Below, piece after piece: positions 51,301 to 63,316 of a stretch of DNA of 64,000 bases. The position numbers were made by a program, and so were the translations under genes. Numbering within the stretch: position 1 is the first letter of the stretch; every line of letters begins with the position of its first letter. The notes under the pieces are model-generated. The model did no database searches and was not told where the DNA came from. It worked only from the letters and a program-made list of their open reading frames with translations. Where the stretch lies: contig NC_092637.1 of the NCBI RefSeq assembly GCF_039555335.1, forward strand, positions 39,892,526-39,956,525, in the 5' to 3' direction. Origin of the DNA: Amphiura filiformis. Taxonomy: Eukaryota > Echinodermata > Ophiuroidea > Amphilepidida > Amphiuridae.

Positions 51301-54058
51301 AGAAGGAAATCATAAGACTTAGCATGAGACGAGTCAGAAAGATCATTTGGTATATTTTTTGTATTTCATGTTTGTTTGTCTGTCTGGTTGTTTGTTTTTG
51401 TTTTTTGTATCTACTCAAGATACCATTTACGGTGCAATTTACAAATCACCCGTTTCGACATCCTCCATCTTCCGTGAACACATGCGAGCCCACTTACGGC
51501 ATGCATCATTTACGATCTGCATCATTTTTTCGCAACGCGCCCGCAAACGGCTATCTTCTGAAGATAGCATTGCGGGCCTAATAAAACAACAGAAAATATT
51601 TCACAAATTTAGAAAACGTCTGTTAGCAAAGTTTGTTTTGATGTTTTTTGTTTGTACGTTTGTTTGTTTATTTGTTTGTTTGTTAGTTTTTCCGCTATCT
51701 ACTCAAGATAGTATTTATTTGTAAAATACAAAGAAATTGAGAAAGGTTGAATATATTTTGTTAGGCCTATCTACTGATGATAGCATTTTTTAAACCTAAT
51801 GAAATAATACAAAAAAGACGGAAATCATAAGACTTAGCATGAGACGAGTCAGAAAGATCATTTGGTATATTTTATGTTTGTTTGCCTCTTTGTTTGTTTG
51901 TTTGGGTTTTTTTTATCTACTCAAGATACCATTTACAGTGCAATTTGCAAATCACCCGTTGCGACACCCATCATCTTCTGTGAACACGCGCGAGGCCACT
52001 TACGACTTGCACCATTTACGATCTGCATCATTTTCTCGCAACGCATCGCAAACGGCTTTCTTCTGAAGATAGCATTGCGGGCCTAATAAAACAACAAAAA
52101 ATATTTCACGAATTTAGAAAACGTTTGTTAGCAAAGTTTATTTTGATGTTTTTTGTTTGCTTGTTAGTTTTTTTCAGCTATCTACTCAAGATAGTATTTA
52201 TTTGTAAAATACAAAGAAATTGAGAAAGGTTAAACATATTTTGTTAGGCCTATCTACTGATGATAGCATTTTAAAACCGAATGAAATAATACAGAAAAGA
52301 AGGAAATCATAAGACTTAGCATGAGACGAGTCAAAAAGGTCATTTGGTATATTTTTGTATATTTCATGTTTGTCTTATTATAGCCCACATTATTATAGCC
52401 CACATTAATGTATTGATTTATGAAACTCATACAAACATGAATTATAGTATAAATATATCTGTATGACATTTAAAGTGTCTTTTGTAACCAATGATTTTAA
52501 AAACCTAATGAAATAATACAAAAAAAGAAGTTAATCATAAGACTTAGCATGAGACGAGTCAGAAAGATCATTTGGTATATTTTTTTTATATTTCATGTTT
52601 GTTTGTCTGTCTGTCTGTATGTTTGTTTGTTTGTTTGGTTTTTTTATCTATACTCAAGATACATACTATTTACGGTGCAATTTGCAAATCACCCGTTGCG
52701 ACATCCATCATCTTCTGTGCATCATTTACGATCTGCATCATTTTCTCGCAACGCGCTCGCAAACGGCTATCTTCTGAAGATAGCATTGCGGGCCTAATAA
52801 AACAACAGAAAATATTTCACAAATATAGAAAACGTCTGTTAGCAAAGTTTGTTTTGATGTTTTTTGGTTTTTGGTTTATTTGTTTGCTTGTTAGTTTTTC
52901 CGCTATCTACTCAAGAAAGTATTTATTTGTAAAATGCAAAGAAATTGAGAAAGGTTGAATATATTTTGTGAGGCCTATCTACTGATGATAGCATTTATAA
53001 ACCTAATGAAATAATAATTTGTAAAATACAAGGAAATTGAGAAAGGTTGAATATATTTTGTTATGATAGCATTTTTAAACCTAATGAAATAATACAAAAA
53101 AGAAAGAAATCGTAAGACTTAGCATGAGACGAGTCAGAAGATCATTTGGTATATTTTATTTATATTACATGTTTGTTTGTCTGTCTGTTTGGAGTTTTTT
53201 TATCTACTCAATATACCATTTACGGTGCAATTTGCAAATCACCCGTTGCGACATCCATCATCTTCTGTGAACACGCGCGAGCCCACTTACGACCTGCATC
53301 ATTTACGATCTGCATCATTTTCTCGAAACGCGCTCGCAAACGGCTATCTTCTGAAGATAGCATTGCGGGCCTAATAAAACAACAGAAAATATTTCACAAA
53401 TTTAGAAAACTTCTGTTAGCAAAGTTTGTTTTGATGTTTTTTGTTTGTTTGTTTATTTGTTTGCTTGTTCGTTTTTCAGCTATCTACTCAAGATAGTATT
53501 TATTTGTAAAATACAAAGAAATTGAGAAAGGTTGAATATATTTTGTTAGGCCTATCTACTGATGATAGCATTTGTAAACCTAATGAAATAATACAAAACA
53601 GAAGGAAATCATAAGACTTAGTATGAGACGAGTCAGAAAGATCATTTGGTATATTTCATGTTTGTTTGTCTGTCTGTTTGTTTTTTTGTCTACTCAAGAT
53701 ACTATTTACGGTGCAATTTGCAAATCACCCGTTGCGACATCCATCATCTTCTGTGAACACGCGCGAGCCCACTTACGACCTGCATCATTTACGATCTGCA
53801 TCATTTTCTCCCAACGCGCTCGCAAACGGCTATCTTCTGAAGATTGCAGGCGTAATAAAACAACAGAAAATATTTCACGAATTTAGAAAACGTCTGTTAG
53901 CAAAGTTTGTTTTGGTGTTTTTTGTTTGTCTGTTGCTTTCGTTTGCTTGTTAGTTTTTCCGCTATCTACTCAAGAAAGTATTTATTTGTAAAATACAAAG
54001 AAATTGAGAAAGGTTGAATATATTTTGTTAGGCTTATCTACTGATGATAGCATTTTTA
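48366..54058. repeat. 5.7-kb tandem array of ~505-bp units with higher-order structure
   Basis: CATGAGACGAGTCAGAAAGA recurs at 48660, 48888, 49391, 49898, 50406, 51323, 51838, 52320, 52548, 53128 and 53622 (a few copies with one change). Each unit has a GTTTGTTTG-rich tract, an AAATCACCCGTTGCGACATC segment and three short hairpins. One unit near 50880 lacks its left part. A 229-base short unit with TTATTATAGCCCACATT is found at 48660 and again at 52320. Every unit gives the same open frame starting M-R-R-V-R-K, which I regard as non-coding. Confidence 0.95.
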
Positions 54059-54948
54059 AAAGTTAGAACTTTTAAAAAGAAAGAAAGCACTTTCTTTCTT
54101 TCCTGCTTTCTTTCTTCTTTCATCCGCTCTCTTTCTTTAGTTTTTTTCCTCACTTTAGATTATTTATATGTACCTTTTACTTGTTAATTGAGTATCTTTT
54201 TACTTTTTTTAAACAAAATTCTTTATAATTGATAAGTTTTGTTTGTATATTTAATATCTTGGATGCACCATGAGATAGATGAGTGCCGCTGATGTAAAAG
54301 TGAATTCCAAATAAAAACATGAAACTTGGAACTACCCGAATAGTATACTTATACAGGGTGTCCCAGAATGATTTATACCGGGAAAGTTGTATTTTTTTAG
54401 GTATGACGGGCATTACTATTGGTAGTATTGTTTTAAATTCTAAAATTTACATATATTTAGCTGTCTTAAGAATTTTAGATTTTAGAAATTGGACGTTGCT
54501 AATAGAAGTTACAGGATATTGCGTAAAAATGGTGAATTCCAAGTTTTGAAAACCTGTAAAATTACTAACCGTTAAGCACAAAATTATTTGGAAAATGTTA
54601 TGCAGTATATTAATTTTGTTGTGTCCTGTTGTTACTTCTACTAAATAGTCGATATCTATCGATTCTTTATGATGTTACGAAGCAATCCTTGTATGGAATA
54701 AAGGATTTGTTACGCTTGAGTGACCTTAAACTATTCTTTCATTGACGGCAGTTTTGAAAGACAATTATTGCAGTGTGTGATACCTCTTCAGCGATTTTGG
54801 TATATCGATGGGTGGGTTTTCAGTGGAGACCAATGCGCCCCAAAACCTGCGAACCCTGGTACATGGTGTAACTTGCGTATTGAAGGTCTGAAGTGAAGTA
54901 TTGATGATAGGTATCTTTCCAGATGACCAATGTTCATTGCCTACAAGC
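54059..54948. other. AT-rich intergenic sequence
   Basis: A CTTTCTTT-rich tract (54078-54137) follows the array. TACAGGGTGTCCCAGAATGA at 54354 is one end of a mariner-like element of the family at 37499; I could not find its partner. No gene. Confidence 0.45.
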
Positions 54949-54949
54949 C

Positions 54950-55885
54950 TATAGACGAATCTAAATTCACTCATTCCTACACCTGACTAGCAGCCTTTAG
55001 TTGGGTAGCCGTCGGCTACAATGCACTCAAAATGTGAAATGATTCGGCCTTGGCGGAAATTTTAAACTGCATTCCATCACCCGTTTTACACCTTACTACA
55101 TAATAATCGAATTAGCTACACGCGGGATCTATGCATTGATGTACTTGCGAACAAAAGGACTATGTATGAATAGATGAGATGGGATTACCTGCGGAATTAT
55201 CTCTATTATTATATATTATTCTATTAACCCTCCTCGTCCTTGCATCTTCTCTAGGTGTTAGGCGGCTTTTATTTGCACAATTGGACGCTCAAAACACCAG
55301 GTTGGTGCTAGCGGCTACCCAAAGATGTCCGACCAAATCCTGACCATGACTTGGCTCGTTGGATTCGTCTATAGACGAATCCAAATACACGCATTCCTAC
55401 ACCTGACTAGCAGCCTTTAGTTGGGTAGCCGTCGGCTACAATGTACTCAAAATGTGAAATGATTCGGCCTTGGCGGAAATTTTAAACTGCATTCCATCAC
55501 CCGTTTTACACCTTCCGCGAAAACACAGGCAGACAAAAGAATAACACAATACAGTTCCCTTCGACAAAACACACAGCATAGTCTATTCGCTGTTGAAGTG
55601 ACATAATAATCGGATTAACTACACGCGGTATCTAGGCATTGATGTACTTGCGAACAAAAGGACTATATGTATGAATAGATGCGACGGGATTACCTGCGGA
55701 ATTATCTCCATTATATATATTATTAGCTATTATTCTATTAACCCTCCTCGTCCTTGCATCTTCTCTAGGTGTTAGGCGGCTTTTATTTGCACAATTGACG
55801 CTCAAAGCACCAGGTTGGTGCTAGCGGCTACCCAAAGATGTCCGACCAAATCCTGACCATGACTTGGCTACTTGGATTTGTCTAT
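54950..55885. mobile_element. Two head-to-tail copies of a TAGACGAATC-ended element
   Basis: Copy 1 (about 54950-55372) and copy 2 (about 55372-55885) share CCTACACCTGACTAGCAGCC, GGGTAGCCGTCGGCTACAAT and CCTCGTCCTTGCATCTTCTC. The junction is a perfect 26-base palindrome (55359-55384) made of the two terminal repeats. Copy 2 has about 95 more bases (from 55515) than copy 1. Confidence 0.8.
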
Positions 55886-57423
55886 ACAGTAGTGAGTCAT
55901 TAAAATAAAAATTCTGACTGACCGACCTACCCCAAAAGGGCAAGCAAACAATTTCTTTGCCTAATACGACCACAAATGTGATCTGCTACAACGAAATGAG
56001 TATAGAGTCATATTAGTTGGAGACATCTTGGGTGGTGGAACCAGGAATTGTTTTCGGGGGCACAGTGAATTTCTGTGGTTCTGTGGGGGAAATGCAAAAA
56101 GCAGAAATTTACAAAATTTGGGGCAAACGTCTCAAAACTGGGGGGGGGGGCAAGAAATTTTTTTTTTTTGGGGCGAACCCCCCGGTAGCGCTTCCACCGC
56201 TGGCTGACCAAGTTGATGCTCTTTGTTTCCCGCCCATCTGTTCAAGCCAGAAGTAACCAGTATGTCCTTTGCGAATGGAGGCACACGAAGTAAAGAAAGA
56301 CCACCAACACATAGTGCATTTCGAAAATACCAACCTGCAACATTAGGCTGGCAGTTTGTGGTAGCAGGTCACAATGAATAGACACAATATTCCTCAAGTG
56401 AATGCAAAATTTGTCGTCCGTATTCCATAGTGGCGTATAGTGGGCGCCATGAATAAACAACTTTTCGAGAAAATCGGGTTTGAAGAAATGCCAATTTAAA
56501 ATCGAGTTGTGTAAATCAGACATTCATTATATTTTGTAAATGATGTCAAATTTCTGTAGTAAACTAAATAGATTTTATTGTTATATATTTTTCAAAAGAA
56601 ATAAATACATACTATTGCCGGCAAACTGACAATAAAACTATACGTCACTATGGAAAAGCGAACAAAACGCAATACCCTAACCTTACGTTAACCGTCGCCA
56701 CCTCGGTCGCCGTGTAATCCCTATGGCGTTACATTTTAAATCGTTAGTATTCCATAGTGGCGTATAGGTCCGATCTGCGTCGCCACTATGACATACAATG
56801 TTTTTCATTTTTGCCGATATTTCATAATTATAAAATGTGTATAAAAAGTGGCGTATGGTCGATACGCCACTATGGAATACAAAAATGTCACTTTGTAACT
56901 ATATCATACATTTAATTAATTAATTACTAATTAATTAGCTAATTATGACTGATGAGACTTAGAAAAATGAAAGAGAACATCATTAAAAACATATGTGCCA
57001 ATTTTCAAAAAATGACCAAAAATCACTATACGCCACTATGGAATACAGCCGACCAATTATGATTGCACAAATTTATTATTCATATTTTTAATACATTTTA
57101 CACAGAATTTGATTCTGGAATATTATATTCGCATTAAAATTAAATAATCTGATAATTAAACATTCCTACAAAAGCAGCTGTGTGATGCGATCAAGAAATT
57201 CAACTATTTTTCAAATAAATGTCAATTTCCCGTAAAACAGGGTTTTATTTTGTTGCCTTATATCAATCTGTTACATTTATTAAATTGAAAAATTCAATTG
57301 AAATTGGTATCTCAGTTCCCGAGTTATGCCAGATTAGTGGCATAGTCAAGATTTTTTATGGGGGGGGGGGGCAACTTTTAAGGGGAGGGACAAGATTTGA
57401 TGAAAATGGTTGAAAATCTGAAA
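55886..57423. other. Intergenic sequence with repeated ATACGCCACTATGGAATAC words
   Basis: Words matching TATACGCCACTATGGAATAC in either orientation occur at 56420-56440, 56641-56653 (partial), 56747-56767, 56848-56880 (inverted pair) and 57027-57046. G-runs occur at 56140-56149 and 57359-57371. No gene recognised. Confidence 0.6.
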
Positions 57424-57425
57424 TA

Positions 57426-58683
57426 CAGGGTGAGTCAAAAAAGTGCAATAGAGAAGAGAATCCATTTTTATTTAAGAACCGAGTTGAACCTTTTATGTTT
57501 TAAAACATTTTATACATAACATATCCATTAGAGATCATGTGTGAAAAAATCAAAGAATTAGCATTTACCGTTTTGTTTTTATGACACATTTTATAGCGAT
57601 ACCCTATTTTAATGTTTGCCCAAGAGACATCTAAAATTTGAATATCGGCCCACTCTGTGTAAGGTAGATTTGGAACAATTAACTACATTTGTACCATTTT
57701 CTTAACCTCATTGGCATTGAAATAGAATGGAGCATCCAAAGTGTTATTGTCCTTGGTCTTGTTTAAGGAGAAGAAACATTATTTGTTGTTATTTTCATTT
57801 TCCCTTTACTTTAAAGATGTTTATTCTCTATCAAACACATATAAATTTGTAGGCAGGTTTTTCAAATATCGAAATGAAATGCGCGCAAATTGAACTGGAG
57901 TGGATTACAAAATATACAGTAAGTGGGACATATTGAGGTTAAAAACAACTGGGGTTGGGAGTCGAGTGAGGTATGAAGGACTTTAAGTAATGTTAGAAAG
58001 TTTGTTTGAACAGAAAAAAGAAATTAAAGTACGGTAACGCAAAAATCAATCTTATTTAAGTTAAAGTCAGTTTTAGAGCTGGTGCATTTATCGTGCATTG
58101 TGTGCTCTCATTCAAAATACATGGTACCTCGTGGACAAATAATGAAACTGGGTATCGCAGCAAAAGGACTCATAAAAATTAAATGGTAGTAGCGAGTCAC
58201 TTTACTTTTTCACAGAAGGTGACTATCTAGCATGCGCGTATTTTGGGGGTGCCAGCCCCCCGGGGCAAAAGCAGGGGGCAGCCAAAATGAAGGGGCGGCG
58301 GAAGAAGAAGGGGCGGCAAAAACAGGGGCGGCAAAAAGAATTAGTAAATAAAAAAGGGCGGAAAATTTGATAAAGCATAAAATTTTTTGAAAAAATGGTA
58401 CTATACATCAAAATGTGCTGCTTGGAAACCCCCCTTTTTTTTTTTTTTTTTTTTTTGCTCTTCACTTTTTCAAACGACCGAGAAAAAATTGGGTCAACCT
58501 TTTTCGGCTGTTGAGGAAGGGCGGCAAAATTGAATTTTCTTCAGCCCCCTGGGGTTGGGGCGGCCACGGTACGCCACTGTCGAGTGTGGCATTTATAAAA
58601 ACGTTCAATAATAGGAAAGTTCAACTTGGTTCTTACATAAATAACTATTCTTTGCTCTATTGCACTTTTTTTGACTCACCTTG
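57426..58683. mobile_element. Mariner-like TA-flanked element with nested repeat
   Basis: CAGGGTGAGTCAAAAAAGTG (from 57426) and CACTTTTTTTGACTCACCTT (ending near 58683) are inverted with TA on both flanks; CAATAGAG/CTCTATTG extends the arms. A GGGGCGGC repeat copy is inserted at 58232-58578. No intact transposase. Confidence 0.75.
58232..58578 (+). repeat. GGGGCGGC-rich dispersed repeat, copy 3
   Basis: GCGCGTATTTTGGGGGTGCC through CGGCCACGGTACGCCACTG, closely matching 13768-14122, including the T-run and CTTCACTTTTTCA segment. Confidence 0.65.
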
Positions 58684-58694
58684 TATTTCCTTTT

Positions 58695-58880
58695 GTTTCC
58701 TAGTTCCTACTGTTTTGGAAACTCTAACTGCTCATATCTTTTGAACTGGTTATCCAAATTCAATGGGATTTTTTGCAAAATGTAGCTTTGCAAATGCTGT
58801 TTACAATCCTATAAAAAAAACTGAAAATTGAATATGTCCAACATCAGACTGATTTTGCTTGATCACACCACATACAAATG
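58695..58880. repeat. Dispersed repeat shared with 60300-60490
   Basis: CTGCTCATATCTTTTGAACT, CAAATGCTGTTTACAATCC and CAGACTGATTTTGCTTGATC also occur at 60338-60480 with few changes. Confidence 0.7.
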
Positions 58881-59369
58881 TATGTACTCTGTAAAACTTT
58901 AGTGTTTTTCACTCATGCCGAATTATATGGAAATATTAATACAAATACTTGTAAATTACATTTTTACAGCATTAATATTTGCTCACCATTTGGAAATCCA
59001 TGATTGTACATGAACTTTAGGCAGTTGATAAAGTGTACACTTGGCTCACACTATATGATAATGAGATTAGATAAACAAGGGACCAGGAACTTCATAGCTC
59101 TGTCTGCCATAGATTCAGAAGCTGATATTTGATCTTTGGGGACAATTTATCAGATAGTTGGGGGAATCTACCCAGGCAGCCACAGTGTCACCATACAATT
59201 CAACTTATACTTCCACAGTGCTGCATGTTGCTAGTGCATTTTGCTCGATACACACAAAGTTTTAAGCCAATCTTGGATTAATAATGTTCTGTTTGCAAAT
59301 TATGATAAAACTAGAATTTCGCGGTTCTCGACATATGTGGTTCTCGACGCCCATCATTTTACCTGGTGC

Positions 59370-60192
59370 ACTTTCATTTGACCCCAAAATGACCTTCACA
59401 TTATTTGTCTCACTAAGATGGCCATTCCCACCAAATTTCATGAACCTGCAGCAGTCTATGGCGATTTGACTCCAGATGACCCCGAATGACCAAAATTACC
59501 TTGACATTTTTGACTGGTTTCAGTGGTTGTCCCCACAAAATTTCATGAACCTGCGACAATCTATGGCAATTTGACCTTGGATGACCTCAAAATGACCTTG
59601 ACATTTTTTCTTCCTACAGTAGTCGTTCCCACCAAATTTCATGAACCTGCAACAATATATGGCGATTTGACCCCGGATGACCCCAAATGGCCTTGCGATT
59701 ACGTAAATTTTGTGCTGAAAAGCAAATCAGGTCAAGAACCTCTGGCTGAGCCACTCTCCGCCAAGTTTCATCACTGTAACTCGTATAGATCTCCAAATAA
59801 TCTGTGCACAAGGTTATTTTGCTTGATATGCATAAATTATGCAAATTAGGTACTTAATTACCATACTTTGCGACAAAAACCTGCTAAAATTTGGAGACCA
59901 CCAATTGCCACCCCTCCACCAAATTGCATCACTATACGCCTTACCAGTTCTGAGAAATTTCACTCCCAAGCTCGGATGAACGGACACACAGACAGACGGA
60001 CGGACAACCAGGAAACATATAATTCACTCGGTCGGACATCCGGGAATATTGTCCCCTTTGCACAAGCGCCCACATAGCAACCATGCAGCTCGAGAAAGGG
60101 GAACTGCAAATGCGCACGCTGGTTTTACAAGGCTATTTCCCCTTTGTGTCGTCAGCCCGACCAAGAGAATACCTCCGGCGGAGGCATAACCA
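59370..60192. repeat. Repeat with ~110-bp tandem units and palindromic tail
   Basis: CACCAAATTTCATGAACCTG, CA(A/G)(T/C)CTATGGCGATTTGACC and GATGACC(C)CAAAATGACCTT repeat three times (59425-59700). A CGGACGGAC(A) run and ACCTCCGGCGGAGGCATAAC (60171-60190) close it. This is the 3' part of a widespread interspersed repeat; class not assigned. Confidence 0.6.
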
Positions 60193-60299
60193 GAACTATT
60201 AAAGATAGAAACATGTTTTATTATTTTCAATATGTGATATGATCAGGCAAAATCAGTCGGAAGTAAAAAATATTAATTTCAAACAAAGGAACTATTTCC

Positions 60300-60490
60300 T
60301 TTTGTTTCCTATTGTTGTTAACTCTTTAACTCTTTAACTGCTTATATCTTATGAACTGGTTGTCCATATTCAATGGGGTTTTCTGCAAAATGTAGCATTT
60401 GCAAATGCTGTTTACAATCCCATATAAGAAACTGAAAATTGAATATATGTCCGACTTCAGACTGATTTTGATTGATCACACCACATATAT
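60300..60490. repeat. Second copy of the 58.7-kb repeat
   Basis: Includes CTGCTTATATCTTATGAACT, GGTTTTCTGCAAAATGTAGC and CAGACTGATTTTGATTGATC, matching 58695-58880. Confidence 0.7.
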
Positions 60491-60859
60491 GCTGACTATC
60501 AAAATTTAAACATCCATATGATACAAATAAGGTGTATACAGTTAAGTTTGGCAACTGGCAGTGTTATTCCCACTTCAGGGACTTCATGTACAATTAATTG
60601 CCAATGGTCAACAAATTAAGCTCACTATATACACATTATATGTGGACAGTGAATTTTAAGTCACTGCCACCCCTCCACCAAATTGCATCACTATATGCCT
60701 AATTACCAGTTCCGAGAAATCAGGACATTCCTTGTATTCAGAATGAAAATTTGGTGTTTCTGTGCTCTTAGGTCCCACAATGAATACTGTGCAAAGGTGG
60801 GTTATAGAGCCTTAAAGTATGGTTATATTTTAAGATCTAAAACTGTGACTCTCATCCAA

Positions 60860-61030
60860 CATTATACAGTTGAAATCCACAAACCCCCTATGGAAGACAT
60901 GACCTTAATTAATCTCCCACACAGGGGGTGTAGATTTCAAATGGAGTCACCCTATCATCAGGTAACCCTATTTGAAATTCACACTTCCCATGTGGAAGAT
61001 CCATGGTTTCCATATGTCTTCCATATTCTA
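60860..61030. repeat. Dispersed 'TATGGAAGACATGA' repeat, copy 2
   Basis: TATGGAAGACATGACCTTAA, CTCCCACACAGGGGGTGTAG, ATTTCAAATGGAGT and CATGTGGAAGATCCATGG. Related to 31535-31660. The 132-codon frame across it is not a gene. Confidence 0.55.
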
Positions 61031-61137
61031 GGTCTACAATTTAGTAGGGTTATTAGAAACATATTACATGTACATGTATGAGCTTTCTCCCAGTACTAAA
61101 ATCTGTCACTGTTAATCCTGTAATAGGATTTGTACAA

Positions 61138-61143
61138 TTTAAT
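61138..61143 (-). promoter_or_regulatory. Weak candidate polyadenylation signal (ATTAAA) of the RIG-I-like gene
   Basis: ATTAAA on the minus strand, about 255 bases after the stop codon. I saw no AATAAA on that strand between the stop and here. Weak evidence only. Confidence 0.2.
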
Positions 61144-61396
61144 TATTGTTAAATTTTGAGTTATAAAATATAATAATAAATAATAACTATTATAAATATA
61201 TATTATTAGTATTATAAATTTTGAGTCAATAATTTCATTTGAAAGTCCTCCGTTCACTCAACATCCATGAAAATACAATTTGAAAATGAAAATGATTATT
61301 AATTTTTTTGTTTTGTGGGAACAGAACACATTATTGATCATTTCCCTATCAGTTAAAAGTTGAATATTCTTTCATAATATACACTGTTGTGCATTA

Positions 61397-61599
61397 TTAT
61401 TCTGAACTATCTTCCAGAATATCAACTGGAACTTTCTGCCACTGTTTGAAGGTGTTGCGTTGGAATATTGGCGGTAAATCAAAACGAAAGCTCTTCACAC
61501 TGAAACCATATCCCTTGCGATTGAAATTGTCATCTTGGAGAAAGTTGACTGCGATGCCAAGTTGCTGTCCACATGATGGATTCGCACATTTAAATACAC
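61397..61599 (-). CDS. Terminal exon of a RIG-I-like receptor (C-terminal RNA-binding zinc domain)
   Basis: Minus strand. The acceptor TTATTTTACTAG precedes GTGTATTT; phase 1 entry gives G-V-F-K-C-A-N-P-S-C-G-Q-Q-L-G-I-A-V, then V-K-S-F-R-F-D, F-K-Q-W-Q-K-V-P-V-D-I and a stop at 61399-61397. The C-x4-C followed by G-I-x-V, the K-S-F strand and the K/Q-W-x-x-V-P end match the second half of the C-terminal domain of RIG-I-like receptors, which binds viral RNA ends through a four-cysteine zinc site. The first cysteine pair would be on the preceding exon, outside the window. A related DRH-type helicase with the same domain is the alternative. The exon is the 3' end, so carboxy-terminal. Confidence 0.65.
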
Positions 61600-61983
61600 C
61601 TAGTAAAATAAACGGAAGATGCATTAGTTATAAGGCACCAAAACCAAATTTTTTCGATCTTTCGATTGACCATTAAAGCTAGCTGCTTCGATGCTTGTTA
61701 TTTTATGAACTAATAACAACTAATGAATCAGATTTAATGCTAAATTTATATTGGTCAATATCAATGCAGGCAAAAATTCATATGTTATCATAACTAACAA
61801 TAGTTAATTGATTTCATAAATAATAAGGATCGTCCAAGCATCGATAGTTCGATCGAAAGATTTTCTATTGCCTAAAACAATCTGATTCCAACCTCTCTAT
61901 ATGCTTTTTGGATGAGAAGATAACTAGAGTATCTGGATCATAGATATAGATATCTATTAATATCTTCTGCTCTTCCCCAGCTT

Positions 61984-62045
61984 ATCTTTTAGCTCAATTG
62001 GTAGAGCATTGGTAAACCAAACTTCAGAGGTTCAAATGAAATTCT
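61984..62045 (+). repeat. tRNA-like segment (SINE head or tRNA pseudogene)
   Basis: TTAGCTCAATTGGTAGAGCA is a good tRNA D-arm/A-box, and GAGGTTCAAAT 26 bases later resembles a B-box. The anticodon stem does not form with a seven-base loop and there is no matching acceptor stem, so it is not a functional tRNA. Confidence 0.5.
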
Positions 62046-62101
62046 GGATTCTTGTGTGATGAAAAGTCTGAATCCATGCAATTATTATCAAATTTGGAGC
62101 A

Positions 62102-62828
62102 AAATTGAATACCTGAGTGGAAGAAGGGCCCAACTCCATTTTTTTACAAAAATGAGTTAGACTCAGTATTTTATTGCCAGCAGATTGTTCTTCCTTGTGT
62201 GTGAAAGACGAGCCAAAATCCACTATCTAAATAGTCTTCCATGTCCCGGGGGGGCACTCACATAAATGGTCTGTATGCATGCGTGACCAAAAAACAAGTA
62301 AAAGGGGGTGTTTTTTTAGGCAAGGCAAGTAACGCGTGTGACGCATTTAGGGTCTAAAACAGTGATTTTAATCATGGCTTTCATGGAAGAAAGGCCCAAC
62401 TCCATGGAGTTGGGCCCTTCCACACAAATATTGGGTTAAAGAGGAATTTCGTTCATCCATGAAATCTGCTTTTCACTGCAATAAACTTTCGTGCTAACAT
62501 ATTACATGCTTCTATACTTCTGCAATTAATGGATAATTGCCAACTTTCTGTAGCTATTTATAACACATCTGCTTAATACGGAACTGGCACTTGCATTATA
62601 TTAGTGGAAGAAGGGCCCAACTCCAGTCCCTATTAAGACCTGTACCATTGCCATGGAAACATCATATATAATTTTTAATGTATGTAATATTGTATGCTCA
62701 TGTATTAAAGGTCCCCTGAAGATGAAAACATTCTGCCTATAAAACTTTTCCAAATATTAAGTTTTTTCTTAATACCTTAAAAACAGTTTTGATGGAGTTG
62801 GGCCTTTCTTCCACTCAGGTATTCAATT
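62102..62828. mobile_element. TIR element with five GGAAGAAGGGCCCAACTCCA motifs
   Basis: AAATTGAATACCTGAGTGGA (left) and TCCACTCAGGTATTCAATTT (right) are inverted ends. The 20-base motif occurs at about 62119 (+), 62384 (+), 62404 (-), 62607 (+) and 62795 (-); the middle two form a palindrome. It lies in the intron of the RIG-I-like gene. Confidence 0.75.
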
Positions 62829-63316
62829 TGTGTATGAAATTATCATAGAACAGTTGATGGTATATACCCCAAGTGGTAATACCATCATGGGAGATGATTG
62901 AGGGTACCACTTTTTTGTTTAATGTAGATGAACATATCTCAAGGCCTGAAATTTGACTGGGTTATGAGAAAATACAAGCTCTCTGCATCAGATGCCCATG
63001 CAAAATTAATCTCAGTTTTCAAGGGGTATATCAATTTTTTAACAGTGTGATAAGTAAGCAAAAGGGGCAGCATACGTATCGTAACTCTTCATAATTATTA
63101 TAACATTTTGCTGTAAGCCTTTGACGCGTGCGTACTACTGTGATGTTGCAAAGTTGGAGCTAACAATGCGTATGGCATAAGTTCATTAATAAATTTCCAC
63201 ATGACAACAGCAGCTCGCATCAGCAGCCACACGGAGACAAGTGTGTTACAATACAATAAATATGCAATGTACGCTTAAAAATATGCTCTCGTCAAAAGTT
63301 TACAGGAAAAGATTAC

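Noticed and set aside
48888..53886. Repeated open frames beginning M-R-R-V-R-K and rich in C-L-F-V-C-L, which look like a family of small membrane proteins
   Set aside because: They are translations of the GTTTGTTTG tract in a 505-bp tandem array; frames shift freely between units and no start or splice context is conserved.
60683..61081. 132-codon open frame on the plus strand
   Set aside because: It overlaps a dispersed repeat that also occurs at 31.5 kb and shows no domain.
61389..61676. 95-codon plus-strand frame at the RIG-I-like exon
   Set aside because: It is the antisense shadow of the minus-strand exon, which has the domain match and splice signals.
61984..62045. tRNA gene
   Set aside because: The D-arm is good, but the anticodon arm and acceptor stem do not form and the B-box is imperfect. 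Reported as a tRNA-like repeat only.
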